NCBI GenBank assembly: GCA_001931875.2
Contig: MSJH02000827.1
Coordinates: 276,922 to 340,921 of the forward strand
DNA: 64,000 bases
DNA from: Byssochlamys sp. IMV 00236
Lineage: Eukaryota > Ascomycota > Eurotiomycetes > Eurotiales > Thermoascaceae
Reading direction: 5' to 3'
Shown here: piece by piece, positions 23,924 to 35,680 of the stretch
How positions within the stretch are numbered: position 1 is the stretch's first letter
How the letters are laid out: each line of letters opens with the position of its first letter
Notes under the pieces: generated by a model
Databases searched by the model: none
The model's input: the letters and a program-made list of their open reading frames with translations, nothing else
What the model was told of the DNA's origin: nothing
Program-made: the position numbers and the translations under genes

Positions 23924-25119
23924 TTCACTTTTACTCTTTTCTGCTGGTTTTTCTCTTAGCGTTGGTGATAGTCCCATACGCCTGTTGTAGGCCGCGTCGG
24001 CAGGGCGGATGAAACGGATCTCCTTTTGTTTGTTCATGTTGCTTATTCCCTTGCTGGTTTTGCTCTGTTTCTTCTTTTCTTTTCCAAGCGCTGAAATGAC
24101 ATTCCCGGCGAATTAGCCCAGATGGCTTCCTTTTTTTCTCTCTCCAAGGTTTCTCTTTAACTCATTGGACAAGACATGCTAAAGCAAAGCAAGGCAAGGC
24201 AAGAACGGATCGGTTCGTGTCGGTTGTTGGGGTCGGTTTGCCTATCCAAACCGAAGCCCAATCAATCCATCATACATATTTACTATAGTACTACTTATCA
24301 CGTAACATTAGGTTGTGGGTTTTTAAAAAAGAAGAAAAAGAAATATGCCATCTCAGATTCATATTGTTGTTATGGGATCACGAAGAGGAGGTTTTATATC
24401 TTACCCTTTTTCTTTTCTTCTCGTTCCCCAGTATCGAGCATAAAAGTATGCACAGTACCACGGCAACAAGGTAGTCTAAACTATCCATTGATGATTGATT
24501 CCATTCAAACTATGATCTTGACCCTGGCCCTCCTTGCCTATAATATAATATTAACGTATATACTAGTCATCCACGCGCGCACCAATCCTGCAAAGCAGCC
24601 GTAACAGAATCCCATTGGAACATAATCCAGCTTATCTATCACACATAGTATCGTGTCGTATCGTATCGTAAAGAAATCCTACTGCCTAAGGAGAGGCCTA
24701 TCGCGTTACAGTAACAGAAGCTAGCTTTCTTCGATCAGAATGTTGATGAGTGTATGGTATAGTATGGTATGATATATAAACTGAACAAGGTAGATGAGGT
24801 AGGTTATATAATATGTATGGATAGTTCCTGCTGGGACTAAATAGAGTCAAGTGCAGGGGACAAAGTATCTAATGTATGGTATGTACAATGTACAAAAAAA
24901 GAAAGTCAGATCTAGATCAGCATCAACATCAACATTAACATTAACAAGAAGAATGAAAGGGGGGGAAGAAAATAGAAAAAAAAGGTTATGAATAAATTAC
25001 TGTGAATTGTCAAGGGGGATATAATTATGAATAATATCTTGTATGAAAGCATACACACACGCCTCAGGAGGAGCGTAAAGAAAAAGTGAGAAAGAAGAGA
25101 AAATCGAAATAATGCATTA
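23924..25119. other. 1.2 kb 3' intergenic region with simple-sequence stretches
   Basis: Lies between the convergent culA and avl9 genes. Contains GTAT/CGTAT microsatellite-like runs at 24650-24670 and 24750-24775, (CATCAA)-like repeats at 24918-24945 and A-rich tracts. The frame at 24176-24604 has no protein-like composition. No gene supported. Confidence 0.5.
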
Positions 25120-28100
25120 CTATGAACCTCGTGGAAAGGTTGTGTTTCCAAAATTGAGGCATTCTCCTTTCTGTTCATGATGTGGTTTCTGTTGAGGTTG
25201 AGGATTCGTTCTGCGTGGGTTGTGTTGTGGTTGGAGCTCTGTTTCTGATGAGGCTGGAGCCGAAGTGGTAGATGGTGGTTCCGTGGGGGCCTTTGCGGAC
25301 GATGGGGCTTCGTTAGGGATCGACTCCGAAGCCTTGTTCTCTGTGCTGGGGCTGGATGAGGTGAGTTTAGCTTCAGCTGCAGCGCGATCAGCTTCTTTTG
25401 CAGATGGCTCTTTTAACGACGATTCCTCCGATCCCGTGCTGTCTGGGAAAACAGGCATCGTCTGCGACAGAGGTGACTTTGGCAATGGAACGTCGTTGCT
25501 GCCAGGCTCAAGACTGCCATCATCCTTCATAGACTCAGAGTCCGAATCGTTGCTTTTCCGTCGGAGCATCTGGCTCCATCTCTTTCTCCTGCTCCCGCTC
25601 CTCGACAGACTCATACTGCCGCTTCGTGACAAAGCTATCGAGTCCTCACTGGTGCGAGGCACGGCCTCCTGTCTTCCACGCTCATCCTCGGGCTTCTCGA
25701 CAACGCTGGCAAGGGTTGTGGTAGATGGGGACGCGATCGGAGGCGGAGATGTTGCAGATGCCCGCTTATCTTGCCATTCTTTGCGGCGCTCGCTGGCCCA
25801 TGAACTCCAGGAACTGAAATACGCTCCTGCTTTCTGGCTCACCACACCGACAGATGCCTGGGCCTGCGTGAGGTCAACCGACGGCGGCCTCCGGGAGAAC
25901 CATGATGACGGTCTGGTCTCAGAGGCTGCTGATGAAGGTACTCGGGGTGAGGTGGGTGTTGGCGGTACGGAAGTGTCTATTGACAATCGATTTCCAGACT
26001 GGCCAGCCTTCTCCTCGTTCTTCTTCCGCTGAGCTTCCCGCATCGATTCGATGTCTGCCCAGAAGCTGTTGAACGCTGCAGAGACCTTCTTCGAGCCAGT
26101 AGCAAGGTGTTTGTTGAGTGCCTCCCGGCCTTCGCGGACCCGTTCATCCAGGTGCAATTCAGCGACCTGCTGGGACAGACGTCGCTGGATATCATCAATC
26201 GTTAGACCGCCCGCGCAAGGATGACGGGGCTCGACGATGGAGAACAGCAGCGCATCCGATGTCAGTCGCTTGAAGAGAGCATAGTTCGGTGTTGTCTGCC
26301 ATTGTGCCAGAAAGTCGGCATTAAACTCGAGCGCCGGGTCGCCCTCGATATTCAACGCCTGCAGCTGCATACGGTTTCTGCGTCCCGAATCGTTGCCTGA
26401 GCCGGGTGTATACGAATTCAACTCTTCATGGTATTTCATACTCGAAAGCAGAGCCAGCAGATATTCTTCGAACTGCAAACGAATGAACTCTTCGGATCCC
26501 ATGTAGCCGTGGGTCTTTGGTTGCTGTGGATGCGCCTCGTCCCAGGTCTCGTTGATGGTCTGCGTAAGGAAGTCGATCCATCGTCTGTCAGCCGCAGAAA
26601 GCGACAAGGCGTTGCGTAGTGATGGGGACGAGATGTTGATTGTGTCTTCGTCGAGCTGTCCACACGGTTAGAACGAGTGACAAGATCCCGCGGCGACTAA
26701 TTGCTCACATTAATGATCACATCACTGTAGCGGTCCTTCTGCTGAAGAAGTAACGAATTGGTTGAGCCAACCACGTAAGATTTCGTTCCATGGTCTGCCA
26801 ACAGATCCAGCTGCTGCAGCGGCGTATAGGGTCCGAACATGCTCCCCTGGCAGAATTAGCAACGAACAATTGATCGTGGGCAGAGGATGACCTACTTTGC
26901 CGAAGATCTGCAGAGGAAGGCCCATATAAGCAAGCACTGAAAGCTGTCAGCAGAGAAGCTTCGATTGTAGTGCAGGGCAACCGTACGTGAACTCCTCTCA
27001 CTCGTCTTTAGGGAGGTTGGCTTCTCAACCGTCTGGGAGTATGTGTCGAAAGAGGGATCCGCGCAGTCTTGAAGATTATGAATAAGTCCGGGTATCAAAG
27101 AGATTAGTGAAAATTGTATCATGCAAAGTCGCTCGCATCGCGAGCCGAAGAAGAGCATCTGGGGGTGCACAGATCAGTACGGGTCATGCTGTTTCGTACA
27201 GACATTCAAACCTTTGGCTGTAATAATAGACATTTGAAGAGAACCAATGTTTGATGTCTGAACTCATGGATCATTTCTCGTAAGGAAAGGCCTTCTGGAC
27301 GGGTCAGCTATCTTTTCGCGTCATTCTGATTCGGGGAGTAACCGGACTCACCCAGCTGCTGTTGGTCCTTCTGGGCTCCCTCGTTGTTCAGACTGATTAT
27401 CAGACCCTCTCGGAATTTCTGAATCGCAAACCAGTCAGTCTCAATAAAGTGTGATCCCACTGTCGAGACCAACCTTCAAGATATCTGTATCGGTAAAATC
27501 GCTATCGACGAGAGCACATCAGCGCTGTCGTTCCCACCAAGCACACAGGAACAAAATCCCAATTCACCTACCGCTGCGCAAACCAGGCGGAAGTGACGAT
27601 GGACAATTTCTCCCTTAGCTGTCCAAAGTACTGCGGGCTATCCGTCACGACCACGACCGCCTTCTGGACCGTAGAGCGCGTCACATCCGGGGGTCGATTA
27701 ATCAGCGAATTCGAATCGAGCTGTCTCGTGCACGATATTCCAAAAAGCGACGTCGCGGGCTCTGCATCGGTCGCATTGCGTCGGAGGGTGAAGTACGAAA
27801 AGTCCTCCGTGGATCTGAAACGCAACATCGGAGAAGAAGTCAGCGATTGACCTTTGTCGATCGTCTCTCCTCGAGGAAGAGGTTGGGATCGAACGCAATG
27901 AAAAGGGGATCATACGCATGCGCTCCATCGGACAGTGCCATGAACGGCAGCAAGGACCAGTCGTTCTCAACCGCGGGATTCGTCCCATCGTCGCCGAAAC
28001 AGTGCTCGATCTCAGGACCTCTATATACGAGCAGCGCCCGGTTATCAGCCATTGTCCTGTTTCACGGAATAGATAACCTCATTGACCACAAAGTCTCCGT

Positions 28101-28234
28101 CTCCATGATGAGATACAGTCGACATCACATCTCCCTCTCTCTCCTGAAAATGCTGGTTCCGCCCGCACTCACCTGGCATGGTGGAAATCTATAACCAAAA
28201 CGATAGGATTCTGGTGGGCGCGGCCGGTTGCCAT
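25120..28234 (-). CDS. avl9: Late secretory pathway protein Avl9 (DENN-related), about 840 aa
   Basis: Avl9 is a DENN-superfamily protein acting in exocytic transport from the Golgi. At least ten exons can be joined. Exon 1 (from 28234) encodes MATGRAHQNPIVLVIDFHHA. The next, after GTATATAG, encodes RGPEIEHCFGDDGTNPAVEN. Further exons give STEDFSYFTLRR, TSLFGISCTRQLDSNSLINR, PPDVTRSTVQKAVVVVTDS, LREMIHEFRHQTLVLFKCLL, then the hallmark KMLFFGSRCERLCMIQFSLI and SLIPGLIHNLQDCADPSFD. The segment GSMFGPYTPLQQLDLL precedes the helical DENN end (YMGSEEFIRLQFEEYLLALL). From about 25980 to 25120 the protein is a long Ser/Thr/Pro-rich, presumably disordered tail, larger than in yeast. Individual exon ends were set by phase. 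It runs toward culA. Confidence 0.92.
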
Positions 28235-28875
28235 GGTCGAGGCCCTTCACCCAAGAATGTATGTAGAACAATCAAAGAAAGACTGACATCCAGCTTTATT
28301 CCCTTGTCTTTGGAGGCGACCTGGAACCCTGTTTTTCTGCAAACCCAGTCCACCTTGACAATGACCTCCTTTTTTTTGGTCCTTTTCCCTTAGTTGTTGG
28401 ACAAAGCATCAATGCGGGCTACACTCAGTCGTGACCGGCTGGCAGTTCGGAAAATGGGAGCTTACCATTGGTGGTATCTTCTAGGCGGTGAGGTGTCTTT
28501 AGGGAGGGATCCGATAGCGCTGATTGGCCAAAGAACAAGACCATTGGCTAGGTATCTATCTCATAATCGATCAAGAGTAGCTAGATTGTTGAAAGCGTCT
28601 ATCTAGTCAAATTTCAATTTGGCAATAATAGCTAATAATAAAACAAACTTCTTCTCAGGCCAAAGTGGCGCAACGATGGGAAAGATAACCCAAAGTACGG
28701 CGTTATCATTTCAAATTATCAAGTAGTCCGGGCGCTCCCCTCGCCATTCCAACATACATCATGTTGATGGAAACTTTTGGCAAGTCATCGAGACGATGAA
28801 AAAAATTATGGTCTAATCACATAAATACGCAGGTGAAGGGAGGATAGTCACGCCGGTACATAACCCATTTTAACG
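28235..28875. promoter_or_regulatory. avl9 upstream region
   Basis: Presumed promoter of avl9 on its right side. No gene seen. Confidence 0.35.
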
Positions 28876-29109
28876 ATGGCCTTCCTCGCCCAAGTCCGCA
28901 ATATGTCAACGCGGAGATTCCATACATCTGTGCCGTTCCTCCCAGGTAATACATGCGCCGGCCCGAAGAGCTGGGCGCGAGTTACAGGTATTACCTGGGT
29001 AGCTGCATTTGCCGGCGTTGGGAAGATATCCTATCAATATCTTGTCGTTATTATCATCAATTCTTTACTCATTTGTGTGGTAGTTCTTAACTTACTCCAT
29101 TTTGCTTAA
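28876..29109 (+). CDS. Possible small mitochondrial membrane protein, 77 aa
   Basis: ATG at 28876 opens MAFLAQVRNMSTRRFHTSVP, a basic, hydroxylated, acid-free start like a mitochondrial targeting peptide (RRFHTS is a common context). A glycine/alanine hydrophobic stretch ITWVAAFAGVGKISYQY and a stronger one, YLVVIIINSLLICVVVLNLL, follow. Bases about 28946-28987 can be read either as 14 codons or as a 42-nt GTAATA..TTACAG intron without changing frame. I recognise no family, the frame is short, and it sits in a promoter-rich gap tail-to-tail with the next gene. It may be spurious. Confidence 0.28.
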   Translation: MAFLAQVRNMSTRRFHTSVPFLPGNTCAGPKSWARVTGITWVAAFAGVGKISYQYLVVIIINSLLICVVVLNLLHFA

Positions 29110-29970
29110 GATACGGACTATTACCAGCATCTCGCTCCCATATTTCGAAGATCCCTTTGACACGTTGGAGGGGCGCTCCAGACATCTTAGTCCAACGGAG
29201 GACAATGACGAGTTGGACATCTGGCTGTCCACCCTCAAGCCACAGGCGCATGTCTGCGTGGAGACGTGGCAGTGATTCTGCCCATCCGGACTCTACCCAT
29301 CCGGACTCTACCGCGATACTAGGTAGTGGTTCAAGCTCATGACGTATGAGCATATCAGGAGCCTTGAAGGAACCGGCATACTGTCCTCTGAAATGATCAA
29401 TAACTAGGTATTCAATATCAGTTAGTATACGTATCGAATCAGCGGGGTATCAGCCTACTTACTTGTACCAACTCTGAACTTCAACGCAAATAGTTCTGCA
29501 TTATTCAAGAATCCAGAAACGAACATCGACTTTATTTCTTCATCGATCCAATGTTGGTGCACATCATGGACTTCTGTAGGCATGATTAAAATGTTGAGCA
29601 CTTTGATTAACGAGTTATAACTGAATCTGATAAGTATTATCAGTTAAATTTAGATAATAATAATAAACGATACATCTTTCGGAGATTTCTGCTGGTATCA
29701 TTACCGCGTATTGCGTCTCTCAATGTCAGGATCTTCCGAAAGTGATTCTACCAATAACGCTCCCTTTTCTACTGAGATATTATCATATCTCAGCTCCATA
29801 TATTCAGTTGCTGCTTGTATATCCCTTTTGATTTGAGAGAACCAAGTCTGGGCGGAGCCATTCGAGTCTGGAGAGGATGGTACGTTGACAGTCATATTGA
29901 GAGGATATCTATCTTTAATAAAAGGGAAGTTTTCGTAGCAATTAACTAACTGAGGAAGCAATGGAAGCAA
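29087..29970 (-). CDS. Conserved-looking fungal protein of unknown function, 248 aa
   Basis: Exons 29970-29705, 29626-29463 and 29403-29087 join in frame with good splice ends (GTAATG..TATCAG and GTAAGT..CCTAG). The N-terminal part (MLPLLPQLVNCYENFPFIKD) has no signal peptide. The C-terminal exon has KAPDMLIRHELEPLPSIAVE, DMRLWLEGG and VQLVIVLRWTK. That arrangement (PD, then an acidic VESG strand, then a strand with a basic end) is like the PD-(D/E)XK-nuclease-like fold found in many fungal proteins of unknown function; this is inference. A perfect 15-bp tandem duplication (29283-29312) doubles VESGW inside the conserved strand. An alternative start is the Met at 29895. Neighbours: avl9 and sakA. 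Confidence 0.6.
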
Positions 29971-30891
29971 TTAAGTGAAGAAACAATTAACTGAAGGAAA
30001 GATCCGAGTATCGGTTGACTTCCGAGGACTTCTATGGCAGGCGGTGACTACTTATATGGCAGAAACCCCGTGAATGAGACCCTCAGTGGCAGTGTCCATC
30101 TATCTACCTAGCTATCTAGGCGGTTTGGAAAATTCACAGCTGAAGAGAAAAGCAAGAAATGCCCAGGAGATAGATTTACTGGGGGGGAGATGTATCTGTT
30201 GCGGCAGAGCCCCCTAGCCACGGATACTGCCATATTATTATTGACCACCTTCCCCATATGAGCTAGGTATCTACTGGTAAAACTCCATCCTGATCGCCGC
30301 CATCTTGGCATGGCTTGCATCATGTCAATCAGCGCGGTCCACCGCCAAGGAACGTCATCGGGTCTCATAGTCAAAAATAGGCCATTTCCCGACATGGTAT
30401 TCGAGATCTGGAGATGCGTGCTCTATCTTGGTGCGCTGGCCCTGGCCATTGAGGAAATGGAATTATTAAAGTTACACATTTCTCTCTTCTGCTCTAACAT
30501 CGTCTACTGCATCAGTCTTGAAATTCGAAACGTGCCACGTAAACTGTAGATTCCGACGAAGCTTGATCCTATTCATCCCGCTTTTCCGCGACCAAAAAAA
30601 GAAACGAAGGAGATCCATATACCGTGTACGTGTATCGACGTTGAAGGATCTGAGAAGTAGATAACCCGCATCGCCGCCTGAGTCTGAACACGCCGTAAAA
30701 AATGAAGCGACCACCGAAGACCAACATGTGGAGGCGGGAAAGAACTCGTCAAAAGTCCCCGTGCCCACTGTAGATGTTAGACGCTACATGGACAAGAGAA
30801 GCAGGATCCCGTGTATACAACGGGAATCGTTATCCATCAACACCAACAACTGCCTTCAACCCACCGTATCTGCAGAAATCCCATTCGCAAG
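29971..30891. other. 0.9 kb without a gene
   Basis: Lies between the upstream side of the unknown gene and the 3' end of sagA-unrelated kinase gene sakA. Short overlapping frames only. Confidence 0.45.
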
Positions 30892-32496
30892 CTATACCAC
30901 TGGGGCGGTGGGGTCCACAGGTTCGGGTGGAACTTGGCCTGCGTCGAGGCCGGTCTGGTCAATGTTGTGGTAGTCGAGGATCTCCGAGTACCTGTCATAG
31001 CGGGTCAGCCTGAACGAAAAGTTAAATAATTTTGGTTTCCACTAAACATACATCATGATCTTCCATGTGTCAACTGGCAGATCAGCATCGTTGAAAGACC
31101 AGTCGAATTTCTCTTCGGCGACAGGCTCGTCGGTAGGATCGTGGTAGGGGGCTAGATATTCGTGTGCAAGAGCATCCGTCGCGCTCACTCGCTTCTTGGG
31201 GTCGAAGACCAGCATCCTCTCCAGGAGGTCGACGGCTAGGGAAACGTGAGTAAAACCGCTCGACTGATTGCCAAGGATATGCATACCTGATGGGTCAGCG
31301 TTCTTGAACTTGTTGGCCAGCGGCTGTCGTTCCCGCTTGGGCAGGGACTGGACGAATCGCAGAGTCTACAGGAAAAGAAATGGACGTTAGCTGCTTGAAA
31401 AGTCGAAGGCAAAGACGTCGACCAATACGCACATTCTCACTGCAGATCGTCTTGATCACATCGTCAGGTGGGGTACCGAGAAGCTCGGTGATGATGGAGA
31501 ACTGGTTGACATGGTCCTTTCCGGGGAAGAGGGGCTTGCCATCGAGCATCTCTGCGAAGATGCAGCCCGCACTCCAGATGTCGACTTCGACGTCGTACTT
31601 CTGCCACGTGAGCATGATCTCCGGGGCACGGTAGTATCGCGTGGAAACGTAGCCGGTCATCTGCGGATCTTGGATCCGCGCCAGACCAAAATCGCAGATC
31701 TTGAGATCACAGTTCTCGTTGATGAGGATGTTGCTGGGTTTGAGGTCACGGTGCACCACACCGGCGGAATGGACGTATTTCAAACCTCGCTGTCGCCGCG
31801 TCAGAAGACGTGCCAAAGACAGGTTTCGAAATACATGGATGATCGACATACCAGGATCTGGTACAGGAAGTACTGGATAAACTGTTTCTCGAGCGGTCTC
31901 GATGTGAGAAGTCTATGAAGATCGGTGCCCAGGAGCTCCGTAACGAAGTAACTATCATCCGTCAATCGGGGATTCAAACACACCCAGGGCAGGAACCGAT
32001 CGGGGAAACTTACATGTCCTCGAGAGGGGAGATGAAGATATCGCTCAAGCTGATAACCTGTTCGTTGTCAGTGACAGGCCACCGTTTGCGCGGAGATTGC
32101 ACGACTGACATTTTCATGTCGCAGATGTTTCAATAGTTTGAGTTCTCGATATGTCCGCTTCGAAAGAACCGGTGTGCTGAACGGCTTCATGATCTTCTTG
32201 ACGGCCACGGGCTGCTGGGTCAATTGGTCTCTGGCTGAACTGTTCGCCGTGTCGTTGTCAGCCACATGTATCTCTGGCGATTCCCCGGCTGTTCCCTCCT
32301 CAGGATGGAAGTTGAGCATACCAGACGAGACCGAAAGCTCCCATGCCCACCGGCTGCAGGTCCGTATACCTGAACACACAGTCAGACTCCTCCAGTTCCT
32401 CATCCAGGTGAATTTCCTGCCGCGCGCTCATCCGCCATACCTGCTAGTGATCTCGAAGGTCGTCCCAAAGATCTGGGCCCGCACGAATTCCGCCAT
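30892..32496 (-). CDS. sakA: Osmotic/oxidative stress MAP kinase SakA/HogA (Hog1), about 365 aa
   Basis: Ser/Thr MAP kinase at the end of the HOG cascade; phosphorylated by the Pbs2 MAPKK, it enters the nucleus under osmotic and oxidative stress. Nine exons can be joined from ATG at 32496 ([20 protein letters not shown]) to TAG at 30892. Kinase marks are the glycine loop [19 protein letters not shown] with the catalytic Lys, [17 protein letters not shown] and the activation loop [17 protein letters not shown] with the TGY motif of the p38/Hog1 class. [20 protein letters not shown] near the C-terminus is the Hog1 tail. Against the paralogue MpkC, ATP-site and docking residues ([30 protein letters not shown]) match SakA. 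The first intron lies after ITS. The leader contains GCAA repeats and a purine-rich tract. Confidence 0.96.
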
Positions 32497-35400
32497 GGTG
32501 AAGGATCGCGACCTGGGGCCACGCTGGAGATGAAGTCGAGGTGACACAAGACGATCGTCCGTGGAGATTCCCGTCTCCTACTGCTTGCTTGCTTGCTTGC
32601 TTGCCTTCCGACCTTTCTCTCTCTTCTTTCTCTCCTTCTCTCTTCTCTGTCTCTCTGTTTTCCCTTTTTTTTTCACAGCTGAGAGAGTTGAACAGGGAGT
32701 CGAGTTGGTTGTGGGGAAGAAGTGGCGGACGTTGGGAGAAGGAAAGCTGGTTGGCGGGTCAGGGTCGGAATGGGCGTCTTGTCGAGGGTAGAAGACGAGA
32801 GTGGCGTGTGTGTGGAGGTGCGGTCTGGTTCGTGCCTTTTTGCCCGCCAGGCCAGCAGGCAATGACGTACACGATGGGATCTCCCGCGAGGGGTTATTAT
32901 TATTATTATTATGGTATGGTATAATTTCAGTGCCTTTTGGGGGGGGAAACTGGGCAGGTTGACTAGTTAAGTTAACTAGTTAACTGGTTAACTAATTCAG
33001 ACCAACAAGTTGGTTCTGGGCCGAGGGGCGCAGCGACAACTCTAGATAGAGCAGCGAGGTTTACTCTGGCCCTCCGGATGGAGACTGGCCTGGCGGGGCT
33101 GCCCCCGCTGGCCGAGCACATTGGCTGGAAATGTCTTGCTGGCTTGCTCATCCGGCCACGGGCGTTCCATGGGGCAGTCATCATTTTCGTCTTCGTCTCG
33201 TTCTCTTGCCAATCCCCAAGTTGTACCGCCAACAGCATTGCTTGCACTGTTCTGAAGAAGTCGTTAAATGATGGACCAGAAAGCACATCCATCATTCATG
33301 ATCGTTGCACGCAACTCCCCTTCTCGTTTTGCCAGTAGTTTCTCCTATCTCAGGGAACCATTCTGGCATCCTTGCCATCCCGAGCAAGAACAACGATAAG
33401 AATGATACCACCATTGGTATCATCGGGACCTAATTTGGGCTGGACCGCGAGCGGGCACTTACCGGCGTCTGTGTTCCCCCTACTCCGTACACTGGATGCG
33501 GCGCCCCTAGAGAAGAGATCTGATAGAGCAACCGCAACTCGATCAGAGAGATGACCTTGGAAAGTCATCCGGCCAGTCGAAGAACTTAAACAGACTCAAA
33601 AACTACTCGTCGTGAGCGTCTTGCTGGTGGTTCTCTCACGGAAAAGAGGAAGGGTTTCTGTTGGCATTCGCTGCAATGCCATAGAGAGCTCTGTTCGTTT
33701 CCTCTCCGTCGGGACCGTCTCATTGGATGGCGTTTCGGGCTTTGCGTCAAACCGGTTTGACTGCAACAGATGCGATGCGTGTCAGCCTTGGAAGCCAGCT
33801 ACACGACACGAGCGCCTGATAAACAGAAAAAAAAAGACTTCGGGTGCTTGGTGGATGCCCCCATGTTGCTGGTGAATGTGATCACTGCTGCGCGGGATGT
33901 TCCGGGCAACTCCAAGGAATTAAGACTTGTGGCTTTGATCAATTTCCGGGATGACGACTGGCTTGACTGCCGCCCTCATCAGCTGTAAATGGTGATGGCA
34001 TCTTGGTCCGACCGCCATATAGTTATATATAAAGCCGACTTCCCCAGTACTGGACCTGAATTCAGCTGGAGCTCGGGTGTGCGTTCAGCTGGGCTCTGGT
34101 CGTCTAGCAGGCACGATACAGGGGCTGCCAGGGAGGGGAACTACTGCCAATACAATACAGATCCGCTCCAGGATTCGAACGACGTCCTCCAGGATATAGT
34201 TATACTACAACGGTGAAGAAGATGACTGTGAACGCTATGGAGTACCATGCCGTATGCCACATGTTTAATTTGGCCCTTGATAAGTAACGGTCGCCTGACG
34301 AAACACCATTGCGTGCGGAGAAGAGAGAGGAGAAGAGGAGAGAGGTCTTGGGACCTGACTATCGGAGCATTTACGGCACTCTACTAATAATAATAATGCC
34401 TGCTAATATACCTCAACCCGTCAGTCGCCAGCAAGATCGTGCATTGGTCGTTGCAAGTATAGTACCATAGCACGGCAGCCCCGAGAGCCCGGCGTCGACT
34501 CCCCAGCTCCGCCCGAATGAGGTTGACCCGTCGGGCACGTGAGCCGAACTCCTCTCCGCGATGATCCAGCATCACCCTGAGGCATCGTCAGCCCTGTCAG
34601 CAACGAGAGAAGAAGAGAGAAAGAGATCAGCTGTCCTGTTCTGTATTTAGAAATTCCATTCGACGCAGAATAATAATCCCAGGGTCTCGCACAGTAGACT
34701 AGAGTTAGCTTCCCGTGTTATTATCCCAGAGCGGACGATTCACAGTTCATTCATTCCCCCGTAGGTTCGAGAGCTCCAGCCCAGCTAGCTAAGTAAGAAT
34801 ACTTAGTGGTTCAAGGTTGTCCAGGGAGCCACCAAGCCATGCGCTTGCGCCCGTCACTGTCATGATCCCGCGGGCGCAGGGCAGAAGGGAAACCCCCCAC
34901 AAACCATCATCATCAGAATCAGAATCGAGCAAAGGCCACTCACTTAGCGCCTGAAAGCATCGTGCGCTACCCCCCCAGGACCGCCGGATGCCCTTTAGGG
35001 TGCTCTCCGTCGTCAACACCACGTTTCGCCCTACCCACCCAATAATCCCGCCGTCAACCTAACTACTAACCACTAACTAACTACATAATACTACTACTTA
35101 CTGCTGCTGGATTACCACGAAAGAGCAACTCTCCTCTCCGCAGTGATCTCGTTCCTCACTACACACAGACCCCCAACAGAGCTCCCCTCCCATCGTCGAC
35201 CATCATCCCTCCGTATTCGAGGTGCCGACCGCAATCCCGCCCTACCGTCCCTGTTGGCTCTCTGGCGCCTGCAATTCACGATTGATCGATTCCTTCGAAT
35301 TTCCCCCGCGAACTGAAACTGTCTTCCTTTCCGGTCTTCGGGCATTCGCCGTGGTCGGGAATCCAGTCTCTGTCCGCCAAAAGTCACCTCTGCGAGACTG

Positions 35401-35680
35401 CTGGTGGCATAGCTATTCGCAACGTGCAGTAGCGGTCTGCAATCGAACACCGTCACCATCGATCGATACGGGAACTGTTCAGGCGGCCCTTCTCCTGCGG
35501 CCTTGAGCCCTGGTGGCCGACCCTGTCCATATCGACATCTCCTCTCCGAGGTGCCACACCCCTCTCCGGATCACGGAGCTGGTGCCGACCACCGTTCCTA
35601 GGGAGGAGCTCGAGTGCGCGTGAACCGATATCGACAGGAAACTAGCCGCTCATCGAGCGCGACTCGCCAAGCTGGACAAG
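32497..35680. promoter_or_regulatory. 3.2 kb divergent region between sakA and ganB
   Basis: No protein gene is supported. On the sakA side: TTGC repeats (32583-32604), a pyrimidine-rich tract (32605-32680) and (TTA)n (32895-32911). At 32960-32996, GTTAAC/TTAACTAGTT units recur in a near-palindromic row. Core stress-response-like pentamers (AGGGG/CCCCT) are seen by eye near 32888, 33022, 33508, 34134, 35184 and 35569. The last 500 bases are C-rich leader of ganB. Whether any of these sites act is unknown. Confidence 0.4.

Noticed and set aside
24650..24945. Short-period repeats that might suggest an array
   Set aside because: Units of 3-6 bases without spacers; simple sequence in a 3' intergenic region, not CRISPR or a transposon end.
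25220..26032. Plus-strand frame of 270 codons
   Set aside because: Antisense shadow of the Ser-rich tail of avl9.
34150..34217. tRNA-like element on the minus strand (B-box-like GTTCGAATCC and a D-arm-like GTAGTATAACTA)
   Set aside because: The anticodon arm is missing and the T stem does not pair; at best a five-pair acceptor remains. Not a tRNA gene; possibly a relic or chance.
35222..35506. 94-codon frame in the ganB leader as an upstream ORF
   Set aside because: The frame lacks protein-like composition and overlapping frames exist; a regulatory uORF cannot be argued without transcript starts.
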